DNA from: Chlorophyllum brunneum
Taxonomy: Eukaryota > Basidiomycota > Agaricomycetes > Agaricales > Agaricaceae
DNA: 64,000 nt
Assembly (NCBI GenBank): GCA_963576785.1
Contig: OY756141.1
Location: 3,224,001 to 3,288,000, forward strand
Direction: 5' to 3'
The notes under the pieces were generated by a model. It was not told the origin of the DNA. It did no database searches and saw only the letters and a program-made list of their open reading frames with translations. Below are positions 22,201 through 33,567 of this stretch, piece after piece. Every line of letters begins with the position of its first letter. Position 1 is the first letter of the stretch. The position numbers and the translations under genes were made by a program.

Positions 22201-25196
22201 GTCATGACCCATTTAAATTTATAGTAAGAAAGAATCGGAAGTTCAACTAAATCCAAGTGAATTCTTTCAAAAGGATGTTTTGCATGTGTAGGGTTCTCTC
22301 TAAAGGGTTTCTGGTACATCTTTCCCTTGGCACAACCATCACAGACTCGGGAATTTGCACCAGAGTAAACCCAATCGTATTTTTCTCAAAGTGATTGAGG
22401 ATACAATTAGAGGGATGTCCTAATCTTGCATGTACAACTTTGTAGCCAACGATCGGATCTGCAGTTATAGCTGCATATTCCGAATGTACAATTTTGGTAT
22501 TAACAAAATGTAAAGTAGTGTTATGACTTGCTGAAGGATATGCTTGAACTACTACTGATTCATTGGCATCTGTTCTAACAGTTTTGCCATCTTGGCATAA
22601 CTGTCCCACTGACATTAGTCGTTTAGAGGTTTCTTTTAGAAGGAAGACTGGATATATTGATATCTGCATTGGTTGAATGCTGTCAGTCTTTCCGTTATAG
22701 ACTCTATACTTAAGCATAACTGCGCCAAGACCAACTGCATTAAGGTAGGGGCCTTGTGCTCCTACAGTCTTAATTGGGATCGAAACTTCGAGTTCTTCGA
22801 AGTTGGTGAAGTCTTCTGCATAAGGGGTGTAATGATATGATGCCCCTGAGTCTAATAACCAAATGTCACTATATTCTTCTAGTGGCATTATGATTTGATC
22901 ATTGCTTATCGATTGAGATCTTATTTGATCCGGTACTCTTAAAAACTGATCAGGCATGCGTGTGGAGAAACAAAAAAGTTGAGAAGTGTTAAAACACTTC
23001 TCATTTATCCATTCACTCGTAACAACATTATTATGGGATCCTAAAGATCCCGATAGTATAATTACATGCCCAGCCCCCGATGTCCCTTCCCCTTGCCCTT
23101 GCCCTTCTTCTTGCGAAGTTGGCCAGTCGGCATATTGGTGACAGGACTGTGTATCAGGGTTAGTAAGAGTATCTGAGATCGAATTGATCATGTACCCAGC
23201 TCCTCCCTTCTTCTTGAAGTCACTTCCGTAGTCAGTTGACAAAAGTCCAAGAGACACCTCAGATTGAGGTACTGAAGCAAAAGGTTCGGACTTTGGAGAC
23301 TTCAGAAGGGGCCCAGAAGAGGGTCCTGCAGCGTTTGCAGGGTTCCTAGGGTTGCAGATGTTGTAGGCGACATCCTGAGCTGGTGCCATGAGGTTGTCAA
23401 CCTCCTTCTCACTTTCGAGCCACTTGAAGGCCTCATCTACCAATACTGTAAGTGTGGCAGGTCGCCTATAAGTGGTCTTGACTTTCTGAGTAAGGGAATA
23501 TTCCTTACTCTGAAAGTGCTCTGTAGGAGGAGAGGCCCATGGAAGAGGAGGGAACTCCTCGTCATAGGTCTTGACAGCCAGATCTACTATTTTCTCTGGA
23601 GGAGGAAGGTAGAACAGCTGAACCTCTCTGGGTTCAAGCAAGTTGCCCTGGGCAATGGAGTCCATGCTTGGAATCTTTACCACATGGTACATAGCCAAAT
23701 TGATTTTTGTCCCAAATTTGGGGGAAACCAATAAGGTGTATGGCAAACCAATGGGTAAAAGAAAAGAGAAGCAGATGTGAGTTACATTAATATCGGGGTT
23801 ATTATGCTTCAAGAACCATTTACTCACCCTCATATGTCCCTCACAGGTACAGCCTGGAGGGTGACCAGAAGGAACAGAAGGTGCACCGGGAGGTGTCACC
23901 AATCGTTCTTGTTGGGCATGGGGATGAGTGACCTGGTACATCCTTTGATCATAACAATCGAGGGCATGCTTCTTTGCCATTTGCATGGGCAAAGGACCAG
24001 TGATGTGGTCACGCCAGGTGATCACCTGTTGGATCTGCAGTGAGTTTTCGAGCAGGGCGGTGAAACATAAGTTTTGTGCTTCAGCACGCACCTTTTTCTC
24101 GAGCTCAGCACGAGCATTTTCTCGTGCCTGCTGAACCTTCTTGGGGTTAACCCAGTAACAGGTTTAGGTCTCTCACTCACTAGAACATGAGTGGTTGGAG
24201 GAGCAGGAGTGGGAGCGGGTTGAGGCACATCCATGCACCTCATCAGGTCGAAGGGAGTCATCCCCGGACTAGTGAAGTGATGGACTGCTGGTTCCGTGGC
24301 AGTGGCGAAGCCCGCCATGTGGGCCTGTAGTTTACCCTGGCACTTTTTGGGCTTCTTCTTTTTCTGGACGTTAATCCAGATAGGAGTAGAAGGAGAAGGC
24401 TGAGGGGGCTGCCCACTCGGATTGGCAGGGTGGTGAGGTCCTCTCGCAGGCTGGGCCCTGGTGTTGCCTCCAGGGTGGAAGTGGTTCCAGGGTGGTCCAG
24501 GGTGAGTCCTGGGGAAGTTGCCCTGAGGGTGAGCTTGGTAGTTAGCAGTGGCAGCATAGGATGCTTGTTGGTTAGACATAGAGGTCTGGATCCTTCATGT
24601 CTTGACCACTCAGCATTTATAGCTTGCTGAACTACCTCCCAGGTCATATCTACAACATTGCTATTATTTGCTAATGTTGTTTGTGCCACTGCATTCCAAT
24701 TGGGTAGTAATGTGTTCAAAGTGATCATCATGCCAAGAACTTCTGGCAACTTTACCTTAGCTGTTTCTAATTGAGAAGCCATTGTTCTCAATTCAGCTAG
24801 ATCCATTGCTGGATCTTGATTCCCTGAGATGCATTTTTGCAACATTCTCTGGAGGATTGAATATACCACGGCAAGAGAAGGTGTCCCAAAGCGGGTTTTC
24901 AAATCTTCCCAAAGGAATCCAGGAGTGTCATGCCCATGGAGTAATAAGGAATCAGGTAAGGTACCATTAATAACAGCCAATGCCTGACCTCTCAGTTGAT
25001 CTCTCCTTCTGTCCTCCTCTGTTAAGGCAGCAGGATTTGCAGGGGAGAGATTCTGACTTGTCACAGTCCATCCTGATTGGTCGGAACCAGTGACAGATAT
25101 GAGTATCAAGGTATCCTGAAGCCTTCTAGACCAGAATACATAGTTCTTAGGCCCATTGAGCTTAGGCTAACCAGAGACAATATTATTAGTAGACAT
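19224..25196 (-). pseudogene. Copia-A1 Gag-Pol polyprotein, decayed
   Basis: The start is ATG 25196-25194 (MSTNN) by comparison with Copia-A2, with a stop at 19226-19224. Visible parts in order: Gag (25109-24258, shifted to 24579-24022), a proline-rich unassigned linker, protease with WLLDSGASYHY, GAG-pre-integrase with HARLGHPSN, integrase core (22319-21963: MDDFSSHGWIRF, CTDRGGEYATD), RT (20954-19977, ending in VYVDDSMFIG) and RNase H (19859-19395). Frame breaks occur near 24260, 22250, 21950, 21500 and 20285. One stop, after SGRQ, replaces the Trp codon present in Copia-A2 (TGG to TAG) and is not a CpG change. Confidence 0.92.
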
Positions 25197-25343
25197 AATA
25201 TCTTCATCGAGTGTATTTCTTTCTAGAAGAAAATTCTCATATCAGCAATGATCAAATACAAGGATAACTCTGTCAGGTAAAGCCCTATCATCCTATCTTG
25301 GTTAGAGGGGATGATAATGGTTTAACCATCGGTAAGGCTACTG

Positions 25344-25355
25344 GGGCCCATAACC
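25344..25355 (-). promoter_or_regulatory. Primer site of Copia-A1 (half-tRNA iMet type)
   Basis: On the minus strand GGTTATGGGCCC follows the 5' LTR directly. It is complementary to the anticodon-loop region of eukaryotic initiator Met-tRNA (GGGCCCATAACC), the primer used by Drosophila copia. The tRNA sequence is recalled knowledge. Confidence 0.8.
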
Positions 25356-25927
25356 TGTTGAGGAAACAACCATAATGAGTTGTTTGCTGGGGGCAGCAGT
25401 AAACGCAGTGGGAAAGAATGTAAGGTCTACTCACTGAGATAATAAGCTTCTATCTGATACCTGTAGAAAGGTAATTTGGATAGACAGATATTATTGATAA
25501 AGCAGTCGGTGTCAGAAGTGTAGAGGTCAAAGTTGAGTAAGTCGAGGCTGGTGTTGTACTCAAGAAGATAGGCAATGATGAAGAAGTTGTTTGATTGAAC
25601 AAGATGCAGAACTAAGTCTGCTACATGGGGTTTATATACATATTGAAGCATAGGCAAGTCATACTACATAAAATACTAGGAATGCATAGAATGTTCCTTA
25701 TGACTCCCATTAACTGCAGCGTAGTGCCTGCAGAGTACTGTGAAACGTAGTATACTAGTCATTGGTACTATGTAGAATAATCTATCAAGTACTTATGACT
25801 CTCATCGTATGCAGAGCAACTCATAGGAAGTTACTACAGATTGAAGTTACTGGAAAGTAACGGATCAGTCTATTATTAGAATAATAACTTCATAATCTAT
25901 TTCTAGAATATGTCCGAAACTTCAACA
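25356..25927 (-). repeat. Copia-A1 5' LTR
   Basis: It matches 18617-19188. Read on the minus strand it contains TATATAAA near 25635, a probable TATA box. Confidence 0.93.
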
Positions 25928-25932
25928 GTGTT

Positions 25933-26272
25933 TCACCTTGAGTTTCATATCTATCAGTTTCACATTGTGAAATGTGTTTCAGTCTCATTATCTATACTCC
26001 ATAGTATTTATAGAAAAGAAGTAGTTAGTATAAATAGCCAACTGTATTAGGAAGCCAAAGCTTAAGCTTTGATCTTCTACAGGGATAGCCTTTTTGATTG
26101 CCCAAGAAGAGTTTCCATTGACAGTTGCTATCAATCAATAGAAGATTGCTTAACTGCTTATTCTCTACTTGCTCTCATCACTCAGAGCTACAAGATAAAT
26201 GGGATTCCCATTTCTTGGTTGAGTAACAACAGTTTGATAATGTTTGCTTATCTAGTTACTTGGCTGAGATAG
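25933..26272 (+). repeat. Gypsy-1 3' LTR, block 3 (truncated)
   Basis: It continues from the GTGTT duplication and matches about 4450-4787, including TATA box and self-primer segment. Homology to the 5' LTR ends at GATAG, where the LTR of Gypsy-B starts. The last 70 or so bases are not found in the window. Confidence 0.88.
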
Positions 26273-26578
26273 TGTTATGACCTTAGTCTAAGACTCAGGT
26301 TGCAAGTCTTTGGATAAAGACAAGGAAGTAGAGAAGAGAGTAAGGGATGATATGATTGGTAAAGTGTAAGGAATACATCAAGTATTACTACACTTTATAT
26401 ACTAGTGGTAAGAGCTAAGAATAAGGGATCAGAGTAAAGGAGTCATAGGGGACAAGTCGAATGAGTCGGTAAGGGTACAGCCATAAGGGATGAAACAAGG
26501 GGATGAAACGGATACATAGGAATGATAAATGTGATGGGTGCATGATAGGAATATACTGTCTATCTATAGTTCATAACA
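26273..26578 (-). repeat. 3' LTR of Gypsy-B (306 bp)
   Basis: Its ends are TGTTATGACC and TTCATAACA. Read on the minus strand it is the same family as the LTR at 56868-57181 of Gypsy-C. A purine tract (AAAAAGGGAGG on the minus strand, 26581-26593) adjoins it at the right, which makes it the 3' LTR of a minus-strand element. Confidence 0.85.
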
Positions 26579-26732
26579 ATACCTCCCTTTTTACTTTCAT
26601 GACCCCATGAAATACCGTAGCCTACTTGTCATCTTGTTCTTTGTGTAAGGCGTTGACAAGTTGACGTTTGGTAGGACCAATCATTGGGGTTCCTGATTTG
26701 CATTGACATCCAATCCAAAAGGGGGCATGGTC
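26579..26732 (-). mobile_element. Gypsy-B 3' internal end (polypurine tract and ORF3 C-terminus)
   Basis: This piece links the 3' LTR to the LINE-2 insertion. It holds the polypurine tract and, from 26720 to 26622 on the minus strand, the last 33 codons (stop included) of ORF3. It ends with GGGGGCATGGTC (26721-26732), repeated at 40878-40889. Confidence 0.82.
26622..26720 (-). CDS. Gypsy-B ORF3, C-terminal 32 codons
   Basis: This is the continuation of the frame at 41717-40890 across LINE-2. The two halves stay in phase once the 12-base duplication is counted once. It reads FWIGCQCKSG and ends in EQDDK before TAG at 26624-26622, just inside the polypurine tract. The phase match supports both the insertion model and the reality of ORF3. 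Confidence 0.68.
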   Translation of the reverse strand, partial: FWIGCQCKSGTPMIGPTKRQLVNALHKEQDDK

Positions 26733-27194
26733 TTTTTTTTTTTTTTTTTTTTAAAATCAACAATTTATATAGCGGTGCTCGAACGCAGTCTGCGTGTACA
26801 TACATACAAAGGCAGAATGTACAGAATGTTCGGAGAAGGGAAGGTAAACTATAAGTAAACTAACCCCACGAGACTCGTTGTCATCTAGCACGTACACTAG
26901 AGAGATGTTTGGTACCTATGATGTTCAGCGAAAAGAGAGAAGAGAGGGATTCGGAAATAGAGAGAGTGAGAGAGAGAAATCGATAGAAGAGAAACTATCT
27001 ACTCGCAATCACAAGGGGGAACATCAAACGGTACATAGCGTGTGGGCGGATATTTACCTGGGCACCATGGGAGAGATGAATTTTGAATGAAAACTATATA
27101 AAATAGTAGACAAGCAAGGGAAAGGGAAATAGAGAAGTGAATTGGAAATCCATAACTGGGAGAGCAAAAGAAAAAAGAAGAAAAGAAAAGGATC
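26733..27194 (-). other. LINE-2 3' UTR and poly-A
   Basis: It is collinear with the 3' UTR of LINE-1 and LINE-3, with the same terminal block next to the poly-A and the same GA-rich run near 26960. No coding potential is assigned. Confidence 0.75.
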
Positions 27195-30100
27195 CTATGC
27201 AGGTGCAGACCCAAACCTCCTTTGGACTTGACAACGATGTAACGGTGGAATAGAGCCGGCACGGATACGAGGGCGGTCAGGTTCCGGAGGGAAGCTGAAT
27301 GCAGAGGGGTTGTGATGCAAGAAGTTGACAAAAGTCTTGATCGTGTCAACGCCAAAGTGGTGATCGAAGTTGTTGCATTGATACAGGATGTGTGACCACA
27401 TCTGCACCATTTGACTGTTGCAGTGGTGGCACGAAAGGTCCTCATTAGGGAAGAATTGTAGTCGGTATTCTCCAATTGGGGCGTGGCATAGTATGGTGCG
27501 ACAAGCTCTTGCGAAGAGCTGGGGCTGGTATCCGCACTCTTGTATCCATGGACCGGACTTGATGTGTGACGGCAAGGTGGAGGCCCCGTTCGCTCGCACC
27601 GGGAGGTGGAGGAAGGAGCTACTGCTGTAAGTTTTGAACCCAAACATGGCTTGCCATGTGTGAATGGTGCGTTTGGCGGACTTCTTGCATAGGTAGTCGA
27701 TCAAGTTTGGTACTCGATGGTTTCGACCCCGGTTAGGCTAGGCGACCATCTGGATCCAGTCGTGTGTGGCTTTTTGTATCCCGTACTTGCATTTCGACGG
27801 TGTGTGATAAAACAAAAGGCGGTGTTGGTCTGATTTGCTGAACCAAGCCAGGAGTACCTTCGACGTGAGGATAGACTGTTGCTGGCAGGAGTGTGGCGAA
27901 CAGTTGAGTAGGAGCCGGGAGGCCACGATGGAATCGGTGAACACATGAATGTGTTCAACCTGGTCGTAGTCGTCAGTAGCGAGCACCTTGGTAATACCTA
28001 AGTACTGTACTACCAGTTCCGTGTCTGTCAACGTGGTTCCTCCGAGCCTCTTCATAATAGAGCTCCCGCCATCAAGATGTCGAATGGTAGCTGCCGCCAT
28101 AAACTGGCTGGCAAGTGGATTGGGATTGGGGTGGACCGAGCCGTCTGTACTGATCGTTATGGATTTTGCATCCATCGTCGCGTTCATCGTTACATCATCC
28201 CAAAGTGTCTTTGAGAGGTGAGGGTTGTCCCGGTTGAATCCTATAAAAGATATATTAGTAGAGAAATGGTCAAGTAACCTATGTCTGGGCCAGAGAGATT
28301 TAGAAACGGAATTAAAATGTTCTATATACCGAGTCTCGGGGGTGGGGTGTGAAAAGTCCATCACAGCTCCAAGTGTCTTCTTCTTCTGAACCTCCGTGAA
28401 GTTCTTGATGTGAAGTCGGTGGGGGGAAGAATGATACTCTTTTGTCAATCTTGCCAATGCGTGTTCATCGTCCAACGTATGAAGCCTCGATGATTGTCAT
28501 TCGGCCAACTTTCGGAGATGCAGTTTGATGGGCATGAGCCCCACGAGAGACTCTACACCACCAGTGGGAGAAGTGCGGAAGGCCCCAGTAATCCAGAGTG
28601 CCACCCTTCGTTGCATTTTGTTAAGGATCTCACAAGTTCCCTTGGTATGGGATCGATCGTGAAACCATAGCCGGAATCCGTATGTTGTAACCGGTACAAC
28701 ACACAAATGGTAGAGTAGTCTCTTGTTGCTGGGGGATAGACCCCTGACAGAGTTTCCCAGCATCTTCATCGCCTTGATGGTGGATATTGCCTTGGCGGAA
28801 TAGAATCGAACGTGTTCTTTGAAGGTCAACGTCTGGTCGAAGTAAAAGCCAAGGTACCACCAATGGGTCTTCGGTTTGAGGGGGTTGCGACCCGTGAACG
28901 GCGGGGATCCCAAATCAATTGAGGGATTCGAGTCCTGTCTTGCATGCGTGAAGTGAAAGATCTCGGACTTGCCGTGTTCAATTTCCAGGCTGAATTTGTT
29001 CATGAGCCGCTCCATTTCACGGTACATGTGTTGCAGGATTTTCACATTCTTCTCAAGAGATGGGGATTGTGCAATTAAAGTGCCATCATTGACGAATGAC
29101 AGGATATCAAAGTCCTATTTGTCGCGGTGTTCCTCCATGCGGGTGTCAAAGATGTGTAAAAGAGGGGCGAGGAATAAAGCAGAGAGAATAGGGCTGAGGG
29201 CCGAGTCCTGACCTACTCCTACCGCTGTGTCGTATTCCGGGGAAGTTTCATTGTTCCACCGGTAGGTAGTGCGGTGTTCTTTTAGGTAGTTGTTGAAGAA
29301 CGCTGTGACCTGGGGGGGAAATCCTTGTCGTCGTAGAATTTCGATAAGGAGATCGTGGTTGAGGGAGGGGAAGAATTGGGCCACATCGAATGCAAGCACC
29401 AATGTCTTCTTCTTCTTTGTCCAAGCTCCCCGGATAATGTGCGTGAGGAAGAGACCCGCGTCCTCAGTAGACCTCTGGCGGATTGCTCCCAATTGGTGCA
29501 GATGGAGGACCTTGAATTTAACGGCCTCGAATTGGAGTTGCTTGGTGAGCATTTTCTTGATGAGCTTGCCCAACGTGTTGAGGAGGACAATCAGTCGGAA
29601 TGTCTTCAGAGTGGAGTAGTTGGGTTTATTGGGTTTCGGAATAATTACTGACGTTGACTTTTTGAAGTGAGTAGGCCAGTGTCCAATGTTTAGACACGAA
29701 CTACTGATTTTGAGGAATAGACCAGCACAGGTTTCATTGGCGACGATCTGTCTTAGATGGGACCAGGAAATATGGTCGGGACCGGGGGAGGAAGAATTTG
29801 AGGTATCCTTGAGTGACTCCATCATCTCTAAGAGAGAGAAATCTACCCAAGTCCTATTCTCCATTCCATTTGGGGGAGAAAGCTCGTCCAGTACTGCCGC
29901 GTTCGTTGGTCTATTGCGTGCAGCGTTGTAATGGGAGTGGAGAGCTGTCCACAAATTGTCTAGTGTGAGACAAGGCCAACCGTTGTGACGCATGGCTTCC
30001 ATGGCCGGAAGTGCGCGGTCTTTAACCCATGGCATGAGATCCCATGGGCATTTTCGGTCGACGGAGATTTCTTGTATCTTCTTGTCGAAGTAGGCTCTCT

Positions 30101-31244
30101 TCATTTTCCTCATGGTCTTGCGAAAAGTGTTCCACTTGCGCTTGTTCTTGCAGTCTGCGCGGTGCGTAGCGAGTGTGGTCGAGCACTCTTCGTTCCACCA
30201 GGTCTTGGATCTAGTGGTGATCTTGGTCTTCTTCGCATTCCGAGTCCACGATCTGTCAAGTAAAACTCCCAATTTGGCAACAGCCCTCTCCAGCTTGTCC
30301 ATGTCGTTCATCGGCCAGTTCTGGTTCTTGATTCCTTCTACGATATCCATCAGGAACCTGGTTTCCTCTTCTGAGTCTTTGGGGATGGTCAATCCTTTGA
30401 CTACAACATCCATCTGTGGAATAGGTAACCTGATTAGTAGAGGGGCATGGTCTGAATTGTATCGATCGCCGTCCTGGATAGTGTGGGAGGGAATGTGTGG
30501 AAGCGTTCCCGAAACAAAGATTAGGTCAATGACCATGTCTGGTAAGTTAGGGTCTGAGACATATCGAGTTGGTTTGGCCTCAGATGGAGTTGTCCTCACA
30601 AGATTGAGGGCTTCGGTGACCATAAGGAGTTGGTCCGCACTCACCGGATGTTGATCCATCGAAGGGTCCCATAACTCCAATCTGATGTTGATGTCTCCTC
30701 CCAACAGAAGAAAGGGCGGGAGGTCGAAGAGTCGCTCCTCGAGGAAGTGGAGTGCAGTGTTACAGCTGTCATTATAGACGTTCAACAGCAGTAGTTCTTC
30801 TCCTCCTGCGTATAGAGATATACACTGGAGGTCTCGATGGCCGATTACGTCTCTTCGGATGGAGGGTCAGAGTCGTTTCAGTCTCTTGTGAGCAAAGGCG
30901 AGGACTCGCGGAGTGGTATGGTGTTCCATGTTGACCGTACGTTGAGGGTATTGTCAGCGTCCCACTTGTAGGACTTCTTCGGCGATAATTGGATAAGAAA
31001 GGAGCATCCAGTCCGGATGAACTGGGCCTCCTACGAGGGGTGCTCCGTCGTTAGAGACAGATGAGGGAATGTCTCGGAGGAATCTCCAAGGGGGTTCTTG
31101 TATGAGGAGGAGGTCGACATTACCTCTACGTGTGAGGACTGTCTCCATCACTCCATACGATCTACCTACATTGTGAGAGCAGACCTTTAACTCATTCAGG
31201 AGTGAACGAGGAGGCCTGTCTTGCTCGTCGGGGACGTTATTCAT
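27195..31244 (-). pseudogene. LINE-2 ORF2 (endonuclease, RT, RNase H), lightly damaged
   Basis: The start ATG 31244-31242 overlaps the ORF1 stop in ATGA. Pieces: 31244-30954 (CSHNVGRSYGVM, LLIQEPPW), a long frame 30785-29115 of 556 codons (LGGDINIRLELWDPS, NSDHAPLLI, PKPNKPNYSTLKTFR, FDVAQFFPSLNHD, GVGQDSALSP), 29045-28497, 28475-27738 (RNase H: ISTDGSVHPN, TDTELVVQYLG, FTDSIVAS) and 27704-27195 (C-terminal finger). The catalytic RT motif reads FVND: the first Asp is Asn (codon 29090-29088), consistent with a CpG change from GAT. GVGQG is also GVGQD. This copy cannot be active even apart from its frame breaks. Confidence 0.92.
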
Positions 31245-32837
31245 TGAGGGGGGTTTGTCTGGCTTTGACTAGCCCGGGATGGTGAGGAGGCAGGTGATGG
31301 AACTCCTTTGTTCGCTCGAAGTTCGAGCGCTTTGTTTGCATGCCAGTCATGGTCAAATCGCTTTCTCCAAAACTGACATTTTCGGTCGGTAGCGAGGTGG
31401 TCCTTGCCACAGTTGGAGCACGTCGCCTTGTGCGGGCATGGTTCTCCGGAGGGGGTAGCCGCAATAGGTGGAGTGGCCTTATCATTGCCCTTGCAACAGT
31501 GGGCGAACGATCGGTGGTTGGCGGTGGAGTGTGGCCCTTTGCAGTGTGCACAAGTGAAAAGCCTCACTCAGTAGCGAACTAGGGGGTGGCCCCATCGACA
31601 GCATTTGCCGCAGAATGGCACTCCCAGGTTTGCGGTTGCTTTCCTGATGCGGAAGAGCCCTCCGTAAATGTTGAGGAACTTGTCCTCGATCTTCGCCAAG
31701 TTGGACCCCGCCTTAGAGTCCCATATTTCGAACCACACCGTACAGGTGTCCGAGTGCTTTGAATTGCATCGAACGCGGGGTTGCGATGCGAACTGGATGG
31801 CGTCCGAGTGGATTGAACTCCAGACGCTGGATACCACATCGGCTTCAGTGAGGATTTGTCCTCGGGGGGTAATATAACTGATGTCCGTGACTTTCACAAA
31901 CGATTTGGACTTTGGGAGGGATGCATCACCCGAGGTGATTCCTCCGAATTTCTCTTTGAGCCACGCCTTGACGACGTCAAGCTCAGTGGGGGTCAACACC
32001 TCCGAGGTGTGGACCATAAGGCCCAACTTACCCTGCGAAGCGGCGATGACCCTCGTCTTGGACTTCTCTGCAATGAGACATGCATTGAGAGAGTCGATGA
32101 TGGCCCCAAAGTTGGTAACACTGGGACCGGTGAGGAGAGGGATGATCACCTGTTTGCGTGAGAGACCATTGAGGGTGGAGTGAATAATGCCAGCCTTCTT
32201 AACAGGCTTTTGATTCGCGGGGTTGGAGAAAGCAGTGTCGTACATTGCGACAATTTTCTCATTAGATAGCTCAGGGAACTTACTCGCAAACTCTAAGAGC
32301 TTAAGAGAGTCCCGGGCGTTGGTGGGGGAGGCAGCAGCGGGAGCAGCATTGTTGCCCCTTTTTTTTGCGGTGGCGGCATAGGAGGTCTTTACTCCTTCTT
32401 GGGGTGTGGTCTTGGCCCCTTTACTGTTGGGCGCGGGAGCCGGGGTCTTGGTGGCCTTGGCAGGCACATTGGTAGGGGCAGCCTTGGTCGGACCGGGGTT
32501 CACTGGGGCCGGAGTTCTCGGTTTCCTGGCCTGCTTCTTCTTTCTGTGAGTCATGGTCTTAAACTCCACTTCGGAGATCATTTGAACGTCATCATCGGAG
32601 ATACCTGAATGAGTGACGTCATTGCCAACGGAGATACCCGGTGTGACAATGTGTTCTATGACCTCCATGTGGACATCGTCAGGTTTCCGCGTGGAGCCTT
32701 TGGAGGCCTCGCGGGGGGAGTGTGCAACGTCCAGCAGGAGGGATCTCTCGGCGCAGACAGCATACTTACCAAAATTCTTTTCCAACCAGCTTTGGAGGTT
32801 GTTCTTACCATCGTCAACCGCTACCTTAAGCCATCCC
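31241..32837 (-). pseudogene. LINE-2 ORF1 (Gag-like), C-terminal 530 codons
   Basis: A 405-codon frame (32785-31568) holds the central domain (LKLLEFASKFPEL, KQVIIPLLTG, QGKLGLMVHTSEVLTP, WFEIWDSKAGSN) and the first zinc knuckle (CGKCCRWGHPLVRY, last Cys lost). The remaining knuckles (CAHCKGPHSTANHR, CSNCGKDHLATDRKC) are in a frame ending at 31241. The N-terminus is beyond Copia-A2 at 40205-40788. Part of the linker is shorter than in LINE-4. Confidence 0.9.
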
Positions 32838-33408
32838 TGTTGAAGTTTCGGACATATTCTAGAAATAGATTATGAAGTCATTATTCTAATAATAGACTGA
32901 TCCGTTACTTTCCAGTAACTTCATTCCGTAGTAACTTCCTATGAGTTGCTCTGCATACGATGAGAGTCATAAGTACTTGATAGACTATTCTACATAGTAC
33001 CAATGACTAGATACTATATTCCGCAGTACTCCGCAGGCACTATGCCGCAGTTAAAGGGAGTCATAAAGAACAATCCATGCAATACTAGTATTTTATGTAG
33101 TATGACTCGTCTATGTTACAATATGTATATAAACCCCATGTAGCAGACCTAAGTTCTGCATCTTGTTCAATCGAACAACTTCTTTACCATTGCCTATCTC
33201 CTTGAGTACAACACCTCAACCGATCTCATTGACTTTAGCCTCTATTCAACTGACGTTGATTGCTTTATCAATAATATCTGTCTATCCGAATTACCTTACT
33301 ACAGGTATCAGATAGAAGCTTATTATCTCAGTGAGTAGACCCTATGTTCTCTCCCACTGCGTTTACTGCTGCCCCAGCAAACAACTCATTACGGTCATTT
33401 CCTCAACA
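32838..33408 (+). repeat. Copia-A2 5' LTR
   Basis: Ends are TGTTGA and TCAACA. TATATAAA at 33126-33133 is the probable TATA box. Confidence 0.95.
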
Positions 33409-33420
33409 GGTTATGGGCCC
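33409..33420 (+). promoter_or_regulatory. Primer site of Copia-A2 (half-tRNA iMet type)
   Basis: GGTTATGGGCCC directly follows the 5' LTR and is complementary to the anticodon loop of initiator Met-tRNA. The same site is in Copia-A1, Copia-A3 and Copia-B. Confidence 0.82.
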
Positions 33421-33567
33421 CAGTAGCCTTACCAATGGTTAAACCATTATCATCCCCTCTAACTGAGATAGGATGATAGGGCTTCACCTGACAGAGTTAT
33501 CCTTGTATTTGATCATTGCTGATTCGAGAATTTTCTTCTAGAAAGAAATACACTCGACGAAGATATT

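Larger units (their letters stand above)
18617..25927 (-). mobile_element. Copia-A1: complete Ty1/copia element, 7311 bp
   Basis: Both LTRs are 572 bp (18617-19188 and 25356-25927) and start and end TGTTGA/TCAACA. The flanking duplication is GTGTT (18612-18616, 25928-25932). The element is on the minus strand, with its 5' LTR at the right. The two LTRs differ at roughly 15-20 positions by eye. The primer site matches the initiator tRNA anticodon loop. The polyprotein is broken by several shifts and stops, so this copy is dead. Confidence 0.95.
3718..26272 (+). mobile_element. Gypsy-1: Ty3/gypsy element, internally complete, 3' LTR split by nested insertions
   Basis: Order is 5' LTR, self-primer site, leader, gag, protease, RT, RNase H, integrase, polypurine tract, 3' LTR. 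The internal region (4854-11056) is contiguous. LINE-1 (11336-18150) and Copia-A1 (18617-25927) are inserted in the 3' LTR, and Gypsy-B begins at 26273 before the last part of that LTR. Coding regions contain many stops, mostly TGA, so the element is dead. The two LTR copies differ at many sites, which suggests an old insertion. It is inserted in LINE-0. Confidence 0.88.

Noticed and set aside
33409..33420. Initiator tRNA gene fragment
   Set aside because: Only the anticodon-loop complement is present, in fixed position after each LTR, and no other tRNA arms flank it. It is a primer site.
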